Source: Nocardioides sp. (GTDB lineage: Bacteria; Actinomycetota; Actinomycetes; Propionibacteriales; Nocardioidaceae). Taken from it: a stretch of 34,301 nucleotides of DNA. Below, piece after piece: positions 16,521 to 23,893 of the stretch. Numbering within the stretch: position 1 is the stretch's first letter; each line of letters begins with the position of its first letter. The translations under genes were made by a program, and so were the position numbers. The DNA lies in the NCBI GenBank assembly GCA_017354415.1, contig JAFMQY010000017.1:1-34301 (forward strand), written 5' to 3'. Below the pieces are notes generated by a model, which was not told where the DNA came from, did no database searches, and was given only the letters and a program-made list of their open reading frames with translations.

Positions 16521-16699
16521 CTGCTCATCGTGTCACGCAACGTGAGCACGTGAAATCGACGGCTGGGCTACCCGCGAGTAGGTCCGAACGGTCCCGGGGG
16601 GTGGCCACGTCTTGCGCACCGGCACGGAGTCCGGTGGACTACTGCCCACCGAGCCGGGACAGGCAGCCTCACCCGGCCACGACCGTCTGGAGGAGATCG

Positions 16700-17140
16700 T
16701 TGAGCGCGACCGCTGGTGGCGGTTCCACCCCCACCGATGCACCCGCCGGTCCCGCTGCGCGGCTCGGCTTCAGCAAGGGCATGGTCGTCCAGGAGCTGGG
16801 TTGGGACTCCGACACCGACGACGCCCTGCGGATCGCGATCGAGGACGTGATCGACTCCGACATGGTCGACGGCGACTACGGGAACGTCGTCGACGCCGTG
16901 GTCCTGTGGTGGCGGGACGAGGACGGCGACCTGGTCGACGGCCTGGTCGACTCGCTGACCGACCTGGTGGGTGGTGGGGTGATCTGGCTGCTCACCCCGA
17001 AGGTCGGCCGTGCCAACGCCGTCGAGCCCGCGGACATCACGGAGGCCGCTGCGATCGCGGGCCTCGCCCTGACCACGACCGCTGCCGTCAGCAAGGACTG
17101 GGCGGCCACCCGGCTCGTCACCCCGAAGACGCCTTCGTGA
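16700..17140 (+). CDS. DUF3052 family protein
   Basis: A 146-aa acidic cytoplasmic protein matching the actinobacterial DUF3052 family: GFSKGMVVQELGWDSDTDD, then DYGNVVDAVVLWWRDEDGDLVDGLVD, a GGGVIWLLTPK strand and a C-terminal SKDWAATRLV. No catalytic motif is known to me. The TTG start at 16700 is set by GGAGGAG at about 16689-16695. The stop overlaps the GTG of the acyl-CoA ligase (GTGA). The neighbourhood aceE - DUF3052 - ahpE is shared with M. tuberculosis (Rv2241 to Rv2238c), which suggests a link to central carbon or redox metabolism. Confidence 0.83.
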   Translation: MSATAGGGSTPTDAPAGPAARLGFSKGMVVQELGWDSDTDDALRIAIEDVIDSDMVDGDYGNVVDAVVLWWRDEDGDLVDGLVDSLTDLVGGGVIWLLTPKVGRANAVEPADITEAAAIAGLALTTTAAVSKDWAATRLVTPKTPS

Positions 17141-18801
17141 GGCTCTCGACGATCGGGTCCCACGCGGTCGTGGGCCGGGCCCTGACCCGGGCCTACGGCA
17201 TCGCCGCGGCGACCGGGACGCCCCTCTGGGTGCTGGGCGGCTCCGGGGTCATCCGCCCCGTCGCACCGGCGACCCTGGCCCGGATCGGCAGGACGCTCAA
17301 GGAGTGGGGCACCGGCCCGGCAGGCGGGTTCGCTGCCATGGCCCTGCGCGAACCGGACCGGGTCGGGCTGGTCGACGAGCTCGGGGACCTGACGTTCGGC
17401 GAGATACACCGTCGGTCCAACGCGCTGGCACGCGCCCTCGCCGACCGGGGCGTCGCCGAGGGGGACAGCGTCGCGGTGATGTGCCGCAACCACCGGGGCT
17501 TCGTCGACGCGATGGTGGCCACCGCCAAGGTCGGCGCCGACATCCTGCTGCTCAACACCGCGTTCGCGGGGCCACAGCTCGTCGGGGTGCTCGAGCGCGA
17601 GGGGCCGCGGGCGGTCATCCACGACCAGGAGTTCACCGGTCTGCTCGCCGGGGCCGAGGTCGACACCCGGCTCATCGCCTGGGTCGACGACGAGGACTCG
17701 GTCGAGGAGGGGGGCGAGTCGGTCGAGGCGCTGGTCGCGGCGTACGACGACTCCGACCTGGAGGCGCCCGAGCACCACGCCCGGATCGTGATCCTCACCT
17801 CTGGCACGACCGGCACCCCCAAGGGCGCGCCGCGCAGCGAGGCCGGCGTGGGCGCCGCGGTCTCCCTCATGTCGCGTATGCCGCTGCGCTACGGCTGGCG
17901 TACCCACATCGCGGCCCCGCTGTTCCACACCTGGGGGTTCGCCCACCTCGCCCTGTCGATGCTGCTCGGCTCCACCGTCGTACTCCGCAGGAGGTTCGAC
18001 CCCGAGACCTGCCTGCGGACCGTGACGGACGAGCGGTGCGAGTCGCTGGTGGTGATCCCGGTGATGCTGCAGCGGATCCTGGCCCTTCCCCCCGAGACCC
18101 GGCGCCGATACCCGATGCCGACGCTCGAGGTGACGGCCGCCTCGGGGTCGGCGCTGCCGGGCGACCTGGCGCTGGAGTGGATGGACGCCTTCGGCGACAA
18201 CCTCTACAACATCTACGGCTCCACCGAGGTCGCGTACGCGTCGATCGCCACGCCCCGCGACCTGCGCGAGGCCCCGACCTCGGCCGGCAAGCCGCCCTGG
18301 GCGACGGTGGTGAAGATCCTCGACGAGGAGGGCAACGAGCGGCCCACAGGGGAGTCCGGGCGGATCTTCGTCGGCAACGGCATGTTGTTCGAGGGCTACA
18401 CCGGAGGCGGAGAGGCCAAGGAGGTCGTCGACGGCCTGATGTCGTCCGGCGACGTCGGCCGCTTCGACTCGAACGGCCGGCTCTACGTCGAGGGCCGGGA
18501 CGACGAGATGATCGTCTCCGGCGGGGAGAACGTCTTCCCCCAGGAGGTCGAGGACTGCCTCGCCCGCCACGAGGGGGTGGTCGAGGTGGCCGCGGTCGGC
18601 GTCGACGACGACGAGTTCGGCAAGCGGCTCAGGGTGTACGTGGTCGTCGGCTCCGCCCGTCCCAGCCAGGACGAGCTCAAGGACTGGGTCCGCCAGAACC
18701 TCGCCCGGTACAAGGTTCCGCGCGAGATCGTGTTCCTGGATGAGCTCCCTCGCAACGCGACTGGCAAGATTCTGAAACGTGACCTCGCTGAACGGGACTG
18801 A
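17137..18801 (+). CDS. AMP-forming acyl-CoA ligase (FadD-like)
   Basis: A 554-aa adenylate-forming enzyme that activates a carboxylic acid, probably a fatty acid, to its CoA thioester. The ATP loop is LTSGTTGTPKG (220-230); YGSTE, the SSGDVGRFDSNGRLYVEGRDDEMI hinge and the catalytic Lys544 (NATGKILKRDL) are all present. A 60-aa N-terminal extension with hydrophobic helices resembles membrane-associated mycobacterial FadD proteins. The GTG at 17137 overlaps the DUF3052 stop by 4 nt. The 3' end overlaps ahpE by 23 nt. As I recall, no ligase sits at this point in mycobacteria, so it may be a lineage insertion. The family is certain; chain length is not. Confidence 0.9.
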   Translation: MRLSTIGSHAVVGRALTRAYGIAAATGTPLWVLGGSGVIRPVAPATLARIGRTLKEWGTGPAGGFAAMALREPDRVGLVDELGDLTFGEIHRRSNALARALADRGVAEGDSVAVMCRNHRGFVDAMVATAKVGADILLLNTAFAGPQLVGVLEREGPRAVIHDQEFTGLLAGAEVDTRLIAWVDDEDSVEEGGESVEALVAAYDDSDLEAPEHHARIVILTSGTTGTPKGAPRSEAGVGAAVSLMSRMPLRYGWRTHIAAPLFHTWGFAHLALSMLLGSTVVLRRRFDPETCLRTVTDERCESLVVIPVMLQRILALPPETRRRYPMPTLEVTAASGSALPGDLALEWMDAFGDNLYNIYGSTEVAYASIATPRDLREAPTSAGKPPWATVVKILDEEGNERPTGESGRIFVGNGMLFEGYTGGGEAKEVVDGLMSSGDVGRFDSNGRLYVEGRDDEMIVSGGENVFPQEVEDCLARHEGVVEVAAVGVDDDEFGKRLRVYVVVGSARPSQDELKDWVRQNLARYKVPREIVFLDELPRNATGKILKRDLAERD

Positions 18802-19273
18802 CCTGCCTCCGCCCGGGCCGGCGGTGGGTTCCCCTGCGCCCGACTTCCGCCTGCGCGACCAGTTCGGCCAGGAGGTGACGCTGGCGTCCTTCGCGGGGCA
18901 GAAGTCCGTCGCGCTGGTCTTCTTCCCCTGGGCGTTCTCCAACGTCTGCACCAGCGAGATGTCGGGGATCCGTGACCGGCTCGACGAGTTCCTCACCTTC
19001 GACTCGGAGGTGCTCGGGATCTCGACCGATCCGACGTACTCACTGCGGGTGTTCGCCGACACCGACGGCTTGAACTTCCCGCTGCTCAGTGACTTCTGGC
19101 CGCACGGCTCCGTGGCGACGGCGTACGGCGTGTTCGACACGGAGCTCGGGGTGGCCCGGCGTTCGTCGTTCGTGATCGACAGGGCCGGGATCGTGCGGTG
19201 GTCGGTGCACAACGCGCTCGGCGAGGCGCGGGACCTCGGGGAGCACCTAGCCCACCTGCACCAGATGGACTAG
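18779..19273 (+). CDS. ahpE: AhpE-type 1-Cys peroxiredoxin
   Basis: A 164-aa thioredoxin-fold peroxidase that reduces hydroperoxides, including lipid hydroperoxides, in the cytoplasm. The peroxidatic Cys57 lies in FFPWAFSNVCTSEM, with Pro50 and Ser54 (Thr in most relatives) as the supporting residues. No second conserved cysteine is present, which fits the 1-Cys AhpE subgroup. The GTG at 18779 lies inside the ligase gene (23-nt overlap), so expression is probably coupled. It corresponds to Rv2238c by motif and neighbourhood. Confidence 0.9.
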   Translation: MTSLNGTDLPPPGPAVGSPAPDFRLRDQFGQEVTLASFAGQKSVALVFFPWAFSNVCTSEMSGIRDRLDEFLTFDSEVLGISTDPTYSLRVFADTDGLNFPLLSDFWPHGSVATAYGVFDTELGVARRSSFVIDRAGIVRWSVHNALGEARDLGEHLAHLHQMD

Positions 19274-19312
19274 ACCAGACGGACCATTTCGGTCCATTCC
19301 CTGGTGAGGGTG

Positions 19313-19341
19313 TTGGACTTCGGGCGCCCGATCGGTACTGT
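19313..19341 (+). promoter_or_regulatory. candidate promoter upstream of gluconokinase
   Basis: TTGGAC (19313-19318), a 17-bp spacer, then TACTGT (19336-19341). The spacer holds a perfect 10-bp palindrome CGGGCGCCCG (19321-19330), well placed for a repressor. Transcription would start near 19348. Confidence 0.45.
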
Positions 19342-19351
19342 TCTCCACGTT

Positions 19352-19383
19352 GAGCCGCTGGTGACCCGAGACGCCAGCGGCTC
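19352..19383 (+). terminator. hairpin in the gluconokinase leader
   Basis: GAGCCGCTGG (19352-19361) pairs perfectly with CCAGCGGCTC (19374-19383). Two further pairs extend the stem inward, and the pyrimidine-rich ACTCATTTCTCTCCCT follows. It lies between ahpE and gntK, 40 nt before the gntK start. It could end the ahpE transcript or attenuate a transcript from the promoter just upstream. Confidence 0.6.
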
Positions 19384-19423
19384 GACTCATTTCTCTCCCT
19401 GGTCAGAGGGTAGGTTTCGCCGA

Positions 19424-19969
19424 GTGCGCGAACCCCTCTTCGTGATCGTCATGGGCGTGGCCGGGAGCGGGAAGACGACCCTCGCCACCTCGCTCGCCGA
19501 CGTCCTCGGCTGGGACTTCCTGGAGGGGGACAGCCTGCATCCGCCGGCCAACATCGAGCAGATGGCTCGCGGGACGCCCTTGACGGACGACGACCGCGGG
19601 CCGTGGCTGGAGGCGATCGGTCGTTGGCTCGACGTACGCCGTGCGGCGGGGGAGAGCGCCGTTGTCACCTGCTCGGCGCTCCGACGCTCCTACCGCGAGC
19701 TGCTCCGGGCGGGTCGGCCGGGCGTGAGGTTCTGCCACGTCGTCAACGACCCTGCCGTGCTCGCCGAGCGGCTCGGGAGCCGCCAGGGTCACTACATGCC
19801 GTCGTCGCTGCTCGCCAGCCAGCTCGCGACACTCGAGCCGCTCTCGCCTGACGAGCCCGGGGTGACCCTCGACGGCGACGGTCCGCCGGACAGGGTCGTG
19901 CGGGCCGCGCTCGATGCGCTCGGTCTCGCGGACGTCGCTCATTCGGCGGAGGACGAGCGGCTCCGGTAG
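19424..19969 (+). CDS. gntK: gluconokinase
   Basis: A 181-aa kinase that phosphorylates D-gluconate to 6-phosphogluconate with ATP, feeding the pentose phosphate pathway. Walker A is GVAGSGKTT (11-19). Family signatures follow: LEGDSLHPPANIEQMARGTPL, DDRGPWL, TCSALRRSYRELLR and HYMPSSLLASQLATLEPL. The length is standard. GTG at 19424 is chosen because it precedes the first beta strand (FVIVMGVAG) by a few residues; the longer open frame covers the leader hairpin. No gluconate permease or GntR gene is adjacent. Confidence 0.93.
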   Translation: MREPLFVIVMGVAGSGKTTLATSLADVLGWDFLEGDSLHPPANIEQMARGTPLTDDDRGPWLEAIGRWLDVRRAAGESAVVTCSALRRSYRELLRAGRPGVRFCHVVNDPAVLAERLGSRQGHYMPSSLLASQLATLEPLSPDEPGVTLDGDGPPDRVVRAALDALGLADVAHSAEDERLR

Positions 19970-20006
19970 TTTGTGCCGCGCTCGGCCGCTCCCGTGGCAG
20001 GGCTGA

Positions 20007-20079
20007 GGGCGCATAGCTCAGCTGGTAGAGCGCCTCCCTTACAAGGAGGATGTCAGGGGTTCGAGTCCCTTTGCGCCCA
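20007..20079 (+). tRNA. tRNA-Val (anticodon UAC)
   Basis: A complete 73-nt cloverleaf. The acceptor GGGCGCA pairs with TGCGCCC (20072-20078). The D-arm contains AGCTCAGCTGGTAGAGC. The anticodon stem CCTCC/GGAGG encloses the loop CTTACAA with anticodon TAC at 20040-20042, reading GUA valine codons. The T-arm has GGTTCGAGTCC. CCA is not encoded (the bases after discriminator A are CCG). The 3' end lies 6 nt from the convergent ZIP gene stop. Confidence 0.97.
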
Positions 20080-20085
20080 CCGCGG

Positions 20086-20952
20086 TCAGACGCCTGCGGC
20101 GGTGACGATCGCGTCGGTGAGGAAGCCGGCCAGCAGACCGACCAGGACGCCGACGTAGATCAGCTCCTTGCGACTGCTGCGACCGGCGATGGCCAGGAGC
20201 TGGATGACCACGTAGAGGATCGAGCCCGCGGCCAGCGTCAGGAAGATCACCGACAGCGGCTCGCTGGTGAAGGAGTGCCCGACCGCGGTCCCGACGAACG
20301 TCGGGCCACCGCCGATCGCCGCGAGCAGCAGGAGGAACCCCCACGAGGGCCGGGCATCGGGATGCTGCTCGGTGTCGGCGGCCAACGGGGCGACGATGCC
20401 GAAGCCCTCGGTCGCGTTGTGCAGGGCGAACCCGATCACCAGCAGAGTGGCCAGTGCGAGCTCGTCGCCGGCGGCGGCCTGGCCGATCGCGAGTCCCTCG
20501 GCGAAGTTGTGAAGCCCGATCCCGACCGCGATCAGGAGTGCCAGTTGCCGGGCCGAGGACCAGCCGCTGATGCCCCTCGGACTGAGTTCCTGGCTGGCCA
20601 TGGCGCCCGGGCCGATCGACTGGCGGGCCCGCCGGACGCGCCGGCCCATCCAGGCCTCGTACTGCCACAGGCCCAGCAGGCCGACGGCCAGGCCCAGCGC
20701 GAACAGCACGCCGTACCCGACGGTGGAGCCGAGCCCGGTGCCGGTCTCGTGATGCGCGGCCAGGCCCGCATCGATCGGCTCCCAGGCCGCCGAGAGCACG
20801 TCCCAGACCAGGAAGATCAGCACCCCGACCGCGAGCGCGTTCAGAGTGACCCGCAGTCCCTCGCTCGGTCGGTGCATGCGGCCGAGCGGCATGCCGATCA
20901 GGATGGTGACGCCGGCGATGAAGCCGAGCAGGAGGGTCTGGCCGATGCCCAC
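20086..20952 (-). CDS. ZIP-family divalent metal transporter
   Basis: A 288-aa membrane protein with about eight helices, importing Zn2+, Fe2+ or Mn2+. The metal path is marked by His148-Asn149-xx-Glu152 (GLHNFAEG) and His178-Asn179-xx-Glu182 (ALHNATEG) in the fourth and fifth helices. The loop at about 102-135 is the variable cytoplasmic loop and is not rich in His here. GTG at 20952 has GGAAGGA 8 nt upstream. A near-consensus DtxR/IdeR box lies 38 nt before the start, pointing to iron-dependent repression and therefore a likely role in ferrous iron uptake. Metal choice is inferred from that site, not from the protein. Confidence 0.9.
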   Translation of the reverse strand: MGIGQTLLLGFIAGVTILIGMPLGRMHRPSEGLRVTLNALAVGVLIFLVWDVLSAAWEPIDAGLAAHHETGTGLGSTVGYGVLFALGLAVGLLGLWQYEAWMGRRVRRARQSIGPGAMASQELSPRGISGWSSARQLALLIAVGIGLHNFAEGLAIGQAAAGDELALATLLVIGFALHNATEGFGIVAPLAADTEQHPDARPSWGFLLLLAAIGGGPTFVGTAVGHSFTSEPLSVIFLTLAAGSILYVVIQLLAIAGRSSRKELIYVGVLVGLLAGFLTDAIVTAAGV

Positions 20953-20990
20953 GGTGTGAGTCCTTCCGATCGAGCCCCGAGCAAGATGAC

Positions 20991-21009
20991 TTAGGTAAGG
21001 CTAACCTCT
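20991..21009 (-). promoter_or_regulatory. DtxR/IdeR iron box
   Basis: TTAGGTAAGGCTAACCTCT matches the 19-bp iron-box consensus TTAGGTTAGSCTAACCTAA at 16 of 19 positions, with the core inverted repeat AGGT...CTAACCT kept. It lies in the 121-bp gap between the divergent ZIP and acyl-CoA ligase genes, closer to ZIP. Iron-loaded DtxR or IdeR should bind and block ZIP transcription. The ligase -10 is 51 bp away, so an effect there is less likely. Confidence 0.85.
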
Positions 21010-21060
21010 CGCAGCCGGAGTCGCATCTTCGGGCCACCCCTCCCCTCACGTCGCGGGCGC

Positions 21061-21066
21061 TAGATT
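21061..21066 (+). promoter_or_regulatory. -10 element, leaderless start of the acyl-CoA ligase
   Basis: TAGATT is followed by 7 nt and the ATG at 21074. No Shine-Dalgarno sequence is present between them or in the preceding 20 nt. The predicted transcript begins at the start codon. Confidence 0.6.
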
Positions 21067-21073
21067 CCCTCGC

Positions 21074-22603
21074 ATGATCGTCCCGTTCAGCGTCAACGAC
21101 TTCCTAGACCGCGCGACCGCGGTGTACGCCGACCGCATCGGCATCGCGGACGAGCCGGACCAGCCCGCACCCTCGCTGGGTGATGTGACCTACCGGCGGG
21201 TGCACGAGCTGGCCCGGGCGATGGCGGCCCGGCACGACCAGCTCGGGCTCGACGTGGGCGACCGGGTCGCCTTCGTCTCGCAGAACAGCGCCCGCCTGTT
21301 CACGGCGTTCTTCGGGATCTGCGGCTTCGGGCGTGTGCTCGTGCCGGTGAACTTCCGGCTCTCCCTCGACGAGGTGCAGTACATCGTCCGGCACTCCGGC
21401 TCGCGGGTCGTCTACATCGACCCGGAGCTCGAGGAGTCGTTGGCAGGCCTCGAGGCCGAGCACGTCTTCGTGCTCGGGCAGGACGACGACCTGTATCTGG
21501 AGGGGGTGGAGCCCCGGGCGTGGGAGACGGAGGAGAACGCCACCGCCACCATCAACTACACCTCCGGCACGACTGCCCGGCCCAAGGGCGTCCAGATCAC
21601 CCACCGCAACATCTGGACGAACGCCGTCACCTTCGCGTTGCACGCGGGGGTGACCGACCGCGACGTCTACCTGCACACGCTGCCGATGTTCCATGCCAAC
21701 GGATGGGGGATGCCGTTCGCGATGACCGGGTGTGGCGTTCCGCAGGTGGCGCTGCGGAAGGTCGACGGCACCGAGATCCTGCGCCGGGTCGAGAAGTACG
21801 GCGTCACCGTCATGTGCGCGGCGCCTGCGGTCGTCGCCGCGGTGCTCGACGCGGCTCCCCACTGGGAGGGCGAGATCCCCGGCCGTGACCGCACCCGGAT
21901 CATCGTGGCCGGTGCCCCGCCGCCGTCGAAGACCGTGGCGCGGGTCGAGGCAGAGCTGGGCTGGGAGTTCATCCAGATCTACGGGCTCACCGAGACCTCG
22001 CCGCTGCTCACGGTCAACCGCGGCCGCTCCGAGTGGGACGCCCTCGAGCCGGAGGAGCGGGCGGCCAAGCTGGTCCGCGCGGGAACGCCGGCGATCGGGG
22101 TCACGATCAGTGTGGACGACGAGGGCGAGGTCCTGGCGCGGTCGAACGTCTGTCTGGACGGCTACTGGCAGCAGCCCGAGGAGTCGGAGAAGGCTCTCGC
22201 CGACGGCTGGTTCCACACTGGCGACGGCGGCTTCGTCGACGCCGATGGCTACCTGACGATCCAGGACCGCAAGAAGGACGTGATCATCACCGGCGGCGAG
22301 AACGTCTCGAGCATCGAGGTGGAGGACGCGATCTTCAGCCACCCCGACGTCGCCGAGGTCGCCGTGATCGGCGTACCCGACGAGAAGTGGGGCGAGACCA
22401 TCAAGGCGCTGGTCGTCAAGGCCGACGGGTCGGAGCTCACCGAACAGGAGCTGATCGACTACGTGAAGGGCAGGGTCGCCCGCTTCAAGGCCCCGACCTC
22501 GGTGGAGTTCCGCGACGTACTGGCACGCACCGCCACCGGCAAGCTGCAGAAGTTCAAGCTCCGCGCGCCGTACTGGGAGGGCCGCGAGCGCCAGGTCAAC
22601 TGA
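21074..22603 (+). CDS. fatty acyl-CoA ligase (AMP-forming)
   Basis: A 509-aa adenylate-forming ligase that activates medium- or long-chain acids to acyl-CoA in the cytoplasm. Motifs: NYTSGTTARPKGVQITH (161-177) for ATP, a substrate-pocket region around LPMFHANGWGMPFAMTG, YGLTETSPL, GWFHTGDGGFVDADGYLTIQDRKKDVIITGGENV, and catalytic Lys490 (RTATGKLQKFKLR). The whole protein resembles FadD and medium-chain acyl-CoA ligases in length and order. It is shorter than, and distinct from, the ligase at 17137. It appears to be transcribed alone from a leaderless promoter, ending at a large hairpin. Confidence 0.92.
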   Translation: MIVPFSVNDFLDRATAVYADRIGIADEPDQPAPSLGDVTYRRVHELARAMAARHDQLGLDVGDRVAFVSQNSARLFTAFFGICGFGRVLVPVNFRLSLDEVQYIVRHSGSRVVYIDPELEESLAGLEAEHVFVLGQDDDLYLEGVEPRAWETEENATATINYTSGTTARPKGVQITHRNIWTNAVTFALHAGVTDRDVYLHTLPMFHANGWGMPFAMTGCGVPQVALRKVDGTEILRRVEKYGVTVMCAAPAVVAAVLDAAPHWEGEIPGRDRTRIIVAGAPPPSKTVARVEAELGWEFIQIYGLTETSPLLTVNRGRSEWDALEPEERAAKLVRAGTPAIGVTISVDDEGEVLARSNVCLDGYWQQPEESEKALADGWFHTGDGGFVDADGYLTIQDRKKDVIITGGENVSSIEVEDAIFSHPDVAEVAVIGVPDEKWGETIKALVVKADGSELTEQELIDYVKGRVARFKAPTSVEFRDVLARTATGKLQKFKLRAPYWEGRERQVN

Positions 22604-22628
22604 AGCGCTTGCGAGACCACCGCCTTTC

Positions 22629-22680
22629 CGGGTCGTCCGCCTGAGACCGGGCTAGTGCCCGACGAGGGGCGGACGACCCG
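22629..22680 (+). terminator. large nested hairpin after the acyl-CoA ligase
   Basis: CGGGTCGTCCGCC (22629-22641) pairs perfectly with GGCGGACGACCCG (22668-22680), a 13-bp stem. Inside the 26-nt loop a second hairpin CGGGC-TAGT-GCCCG forms at 22648-22661. It starts 25 nt after the ligase stop and reaches the region just before the NIF3 -10. It is probably a terminator and may also affect the NIF3 promoter. Confidence 0.75.
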
Positions 22681-22693
22681 GGGACGGGGTGGA

Positions 22694-22699
22694 TAGGGT
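22694..22699 (+). promoter_or_regulatory. -10 element, leaderless start of the NIF3 operon
   Basis: TAGGGT is followed by 6 nt (CGGGGC) and the GTG at 22706. A start-codon-initiated transcript is predicted. The preceding hairpin arm covers the expected -35 position. Confidence 0.55.
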
Positions 22700-22705
22700 C
22701 GGGGC

Positions 22706-23821
22706 GTGCCGACGGTGGGTGAGGTGGTGGACCTGGTCCACGGCTGGTATCCGCCCGAGTCCGCCGACGACTGGGACGCCGTGGGACTCGCGTCCGGCGA
22801 TCCCGACGCGGAGGTACGACGGATCCTCCTCGCGGTCGACCCGGTCCTCCCGGTCGCTCGTGAAGCCGCCGACCGGGACGCCGATCTGCTGCTCACCCAT
22901 CACCCGCTGTTCCTGCGCGGCGTGCACGGCGTCGCCGAGACCACGCCCAAGGGTCGCACCCTGGCCACGCTGACCCGATCGGGGTGCGGACTGCTCACCG
23001 CGCACACCAATGCGGATCACGGCTTCCCGGGGGTGTCAGACGCCTTGGCGCAGGCCCTCGGCCTCCGCGACGTACGCCCGGTCGTGCCCGGTGGTCCGCC
23101 TCTCGACAAGCTCGTGGTCTTCGCCCCACCTGGCGACGCGGACGCGATCCGAACCGCGATCGCGGCGGCCGGCGCAGGGCAGATCGGCGCCTACGACAGT
23201 TGCTCCTTCGTGGTGGCCGGCGAGGGGCGGTTCCGCCCCCTTGACGGCGCGAACCCGACCATCGGCCGGGTCGGCGAGCTGGAGGTCACCGACGAGGTCA
23301 GGATCGAGGCCGTCGTACCGAGGTCGCGCCGCGCGAGCGTGCTCCGCGCGATGCTCGCGGCGCACTCGTACGAGGAGGTCGCCTTCGACGTGACCGAGCT
23401 CGCCGACCCCGGCACCGCCCACAGCGGCGCAGGCCGGGTCGGCGACGTCGACGAGACCACTCTCGGTGAGTACGCCGGGCTGGTGGCGAAGGCGCTTCCG
23501 CCCACCGCCCGCGGGGTCCTGGTGGGCGGCGACCCCGACCGCGTCGTACACCGGGTGGCAGTCGTGGGCGGTGCGGGCGACTTCCTGCTCGCCGAGGCCG
23601 CTGCCAGCGGCGCCGACGTGTACGTCACCAGTGACCTGCGGCACCACGTCGCCGGCGAGTTCCTGGAGCGGGGCGGGCCCTCCCTGCTCGACATCAGCCA
23701 CTGGGCCGCGGAATGGACCTGGCTCCCCGAGCTGGCCGATCGGCTCCGGAGCGACCTGGGCGCTACGGTGGAGGTCCGGGTGAGCACGATCTGTACCGAC
23801 GTGTGGCAGGCCCGCAGGTGA
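22706..23821 (+). CDS. NIF3-like (YbgI family) dinuclear metal-binding protein
   Basis: A 371-aa protein of the NIF3 family, which forms toroidal hexamers with a two-metal centre; its biochemical function is still debated. Metal ligands: His65-His66 (LLTHHPLFLRG), Asp104 near His100 (AHTNADHG), and His332/Glu336 (LDISHWAAEW). The central domain at about 125-240 is the PII-like insertion present in longer Gram-positive members. It is first in an operon with the zinc-ribbon and RNase H/phosphatase genes, the same order as Rv2230c-Rv2229c-Rv2228c in M. tuberculosis. GTG at 22706 fits the leaderless -10. Confidence 0.92.
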   Translation: MPTVGEVVDLVHGWYPPESADDWDAVGLASGDPDAEVRRILLAVDPVLPVAREAADRDADLLLTHHPLFLRGVHGVAETTPKGRTLATLTRSGCGLLTAHTNADHGFPGVSDALAQALGLRDVRPVVPGGPPLDKLVVFAPPGDADAIRTAIAAAGAGQIGAYDSCSFVVAGEGRFRPLDGANPTIGRVGELEVTDEVRIEAVVPRSRRASVLRAMLAAHSYEEVAFDVTELADPGTAHSGAGRVGDVDETTLGEYAGLVAKALPPTARGVLVGGDPDRVVHRVAVVGGAGDFLLAEAAASGADVYVTSDLRHHVAGEFLERGGPSLLDISHWAAEWTWLPELADRLRSDLGATVEVRVSTICTDVWQARR

Positions 23822-23853
23822 CCCGCAGATGACCCCGATGACCCCGCCGATGA
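23811..23853. repeat. degenerate tandem repeats carrying successive TGA triplets
   Basis: CCCGCAGGTGA (23811-23821, containing the NIF3 stop), CCCGCAGATGA (23822-23832), CCCCGATGA (23833-23841) and CCCCGCCGATGA (23842-23853) follow one another. Each ends in TGA. It resembles the stop-codon repeat after the DUF3145 gene in layout but not in sequence. Confidence 0.85.
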
Positions 23854-23893
23854 CAGAGCCCCGACATATCCCGGATCCAGCAGAGGAGCGCGA

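Noticed and set aside
13752-16553. 933-codon open frame on the plus strand opposite aceE
   Set aside because: It is an antisense shadow of aceE caused by high GC and biased third positions. Its composition is Asp/Val/Arg/His-rich with no domain, while the minus strand encodes a full AceE.
16876-19212. 778-codon open frame on the minus strand
   Set aside because: It lies opposite DUF3052, acyl-CoA ligase and ahpE, all with clear motifs on the plus strand. It has low-complexity composition and no recognisable domain.
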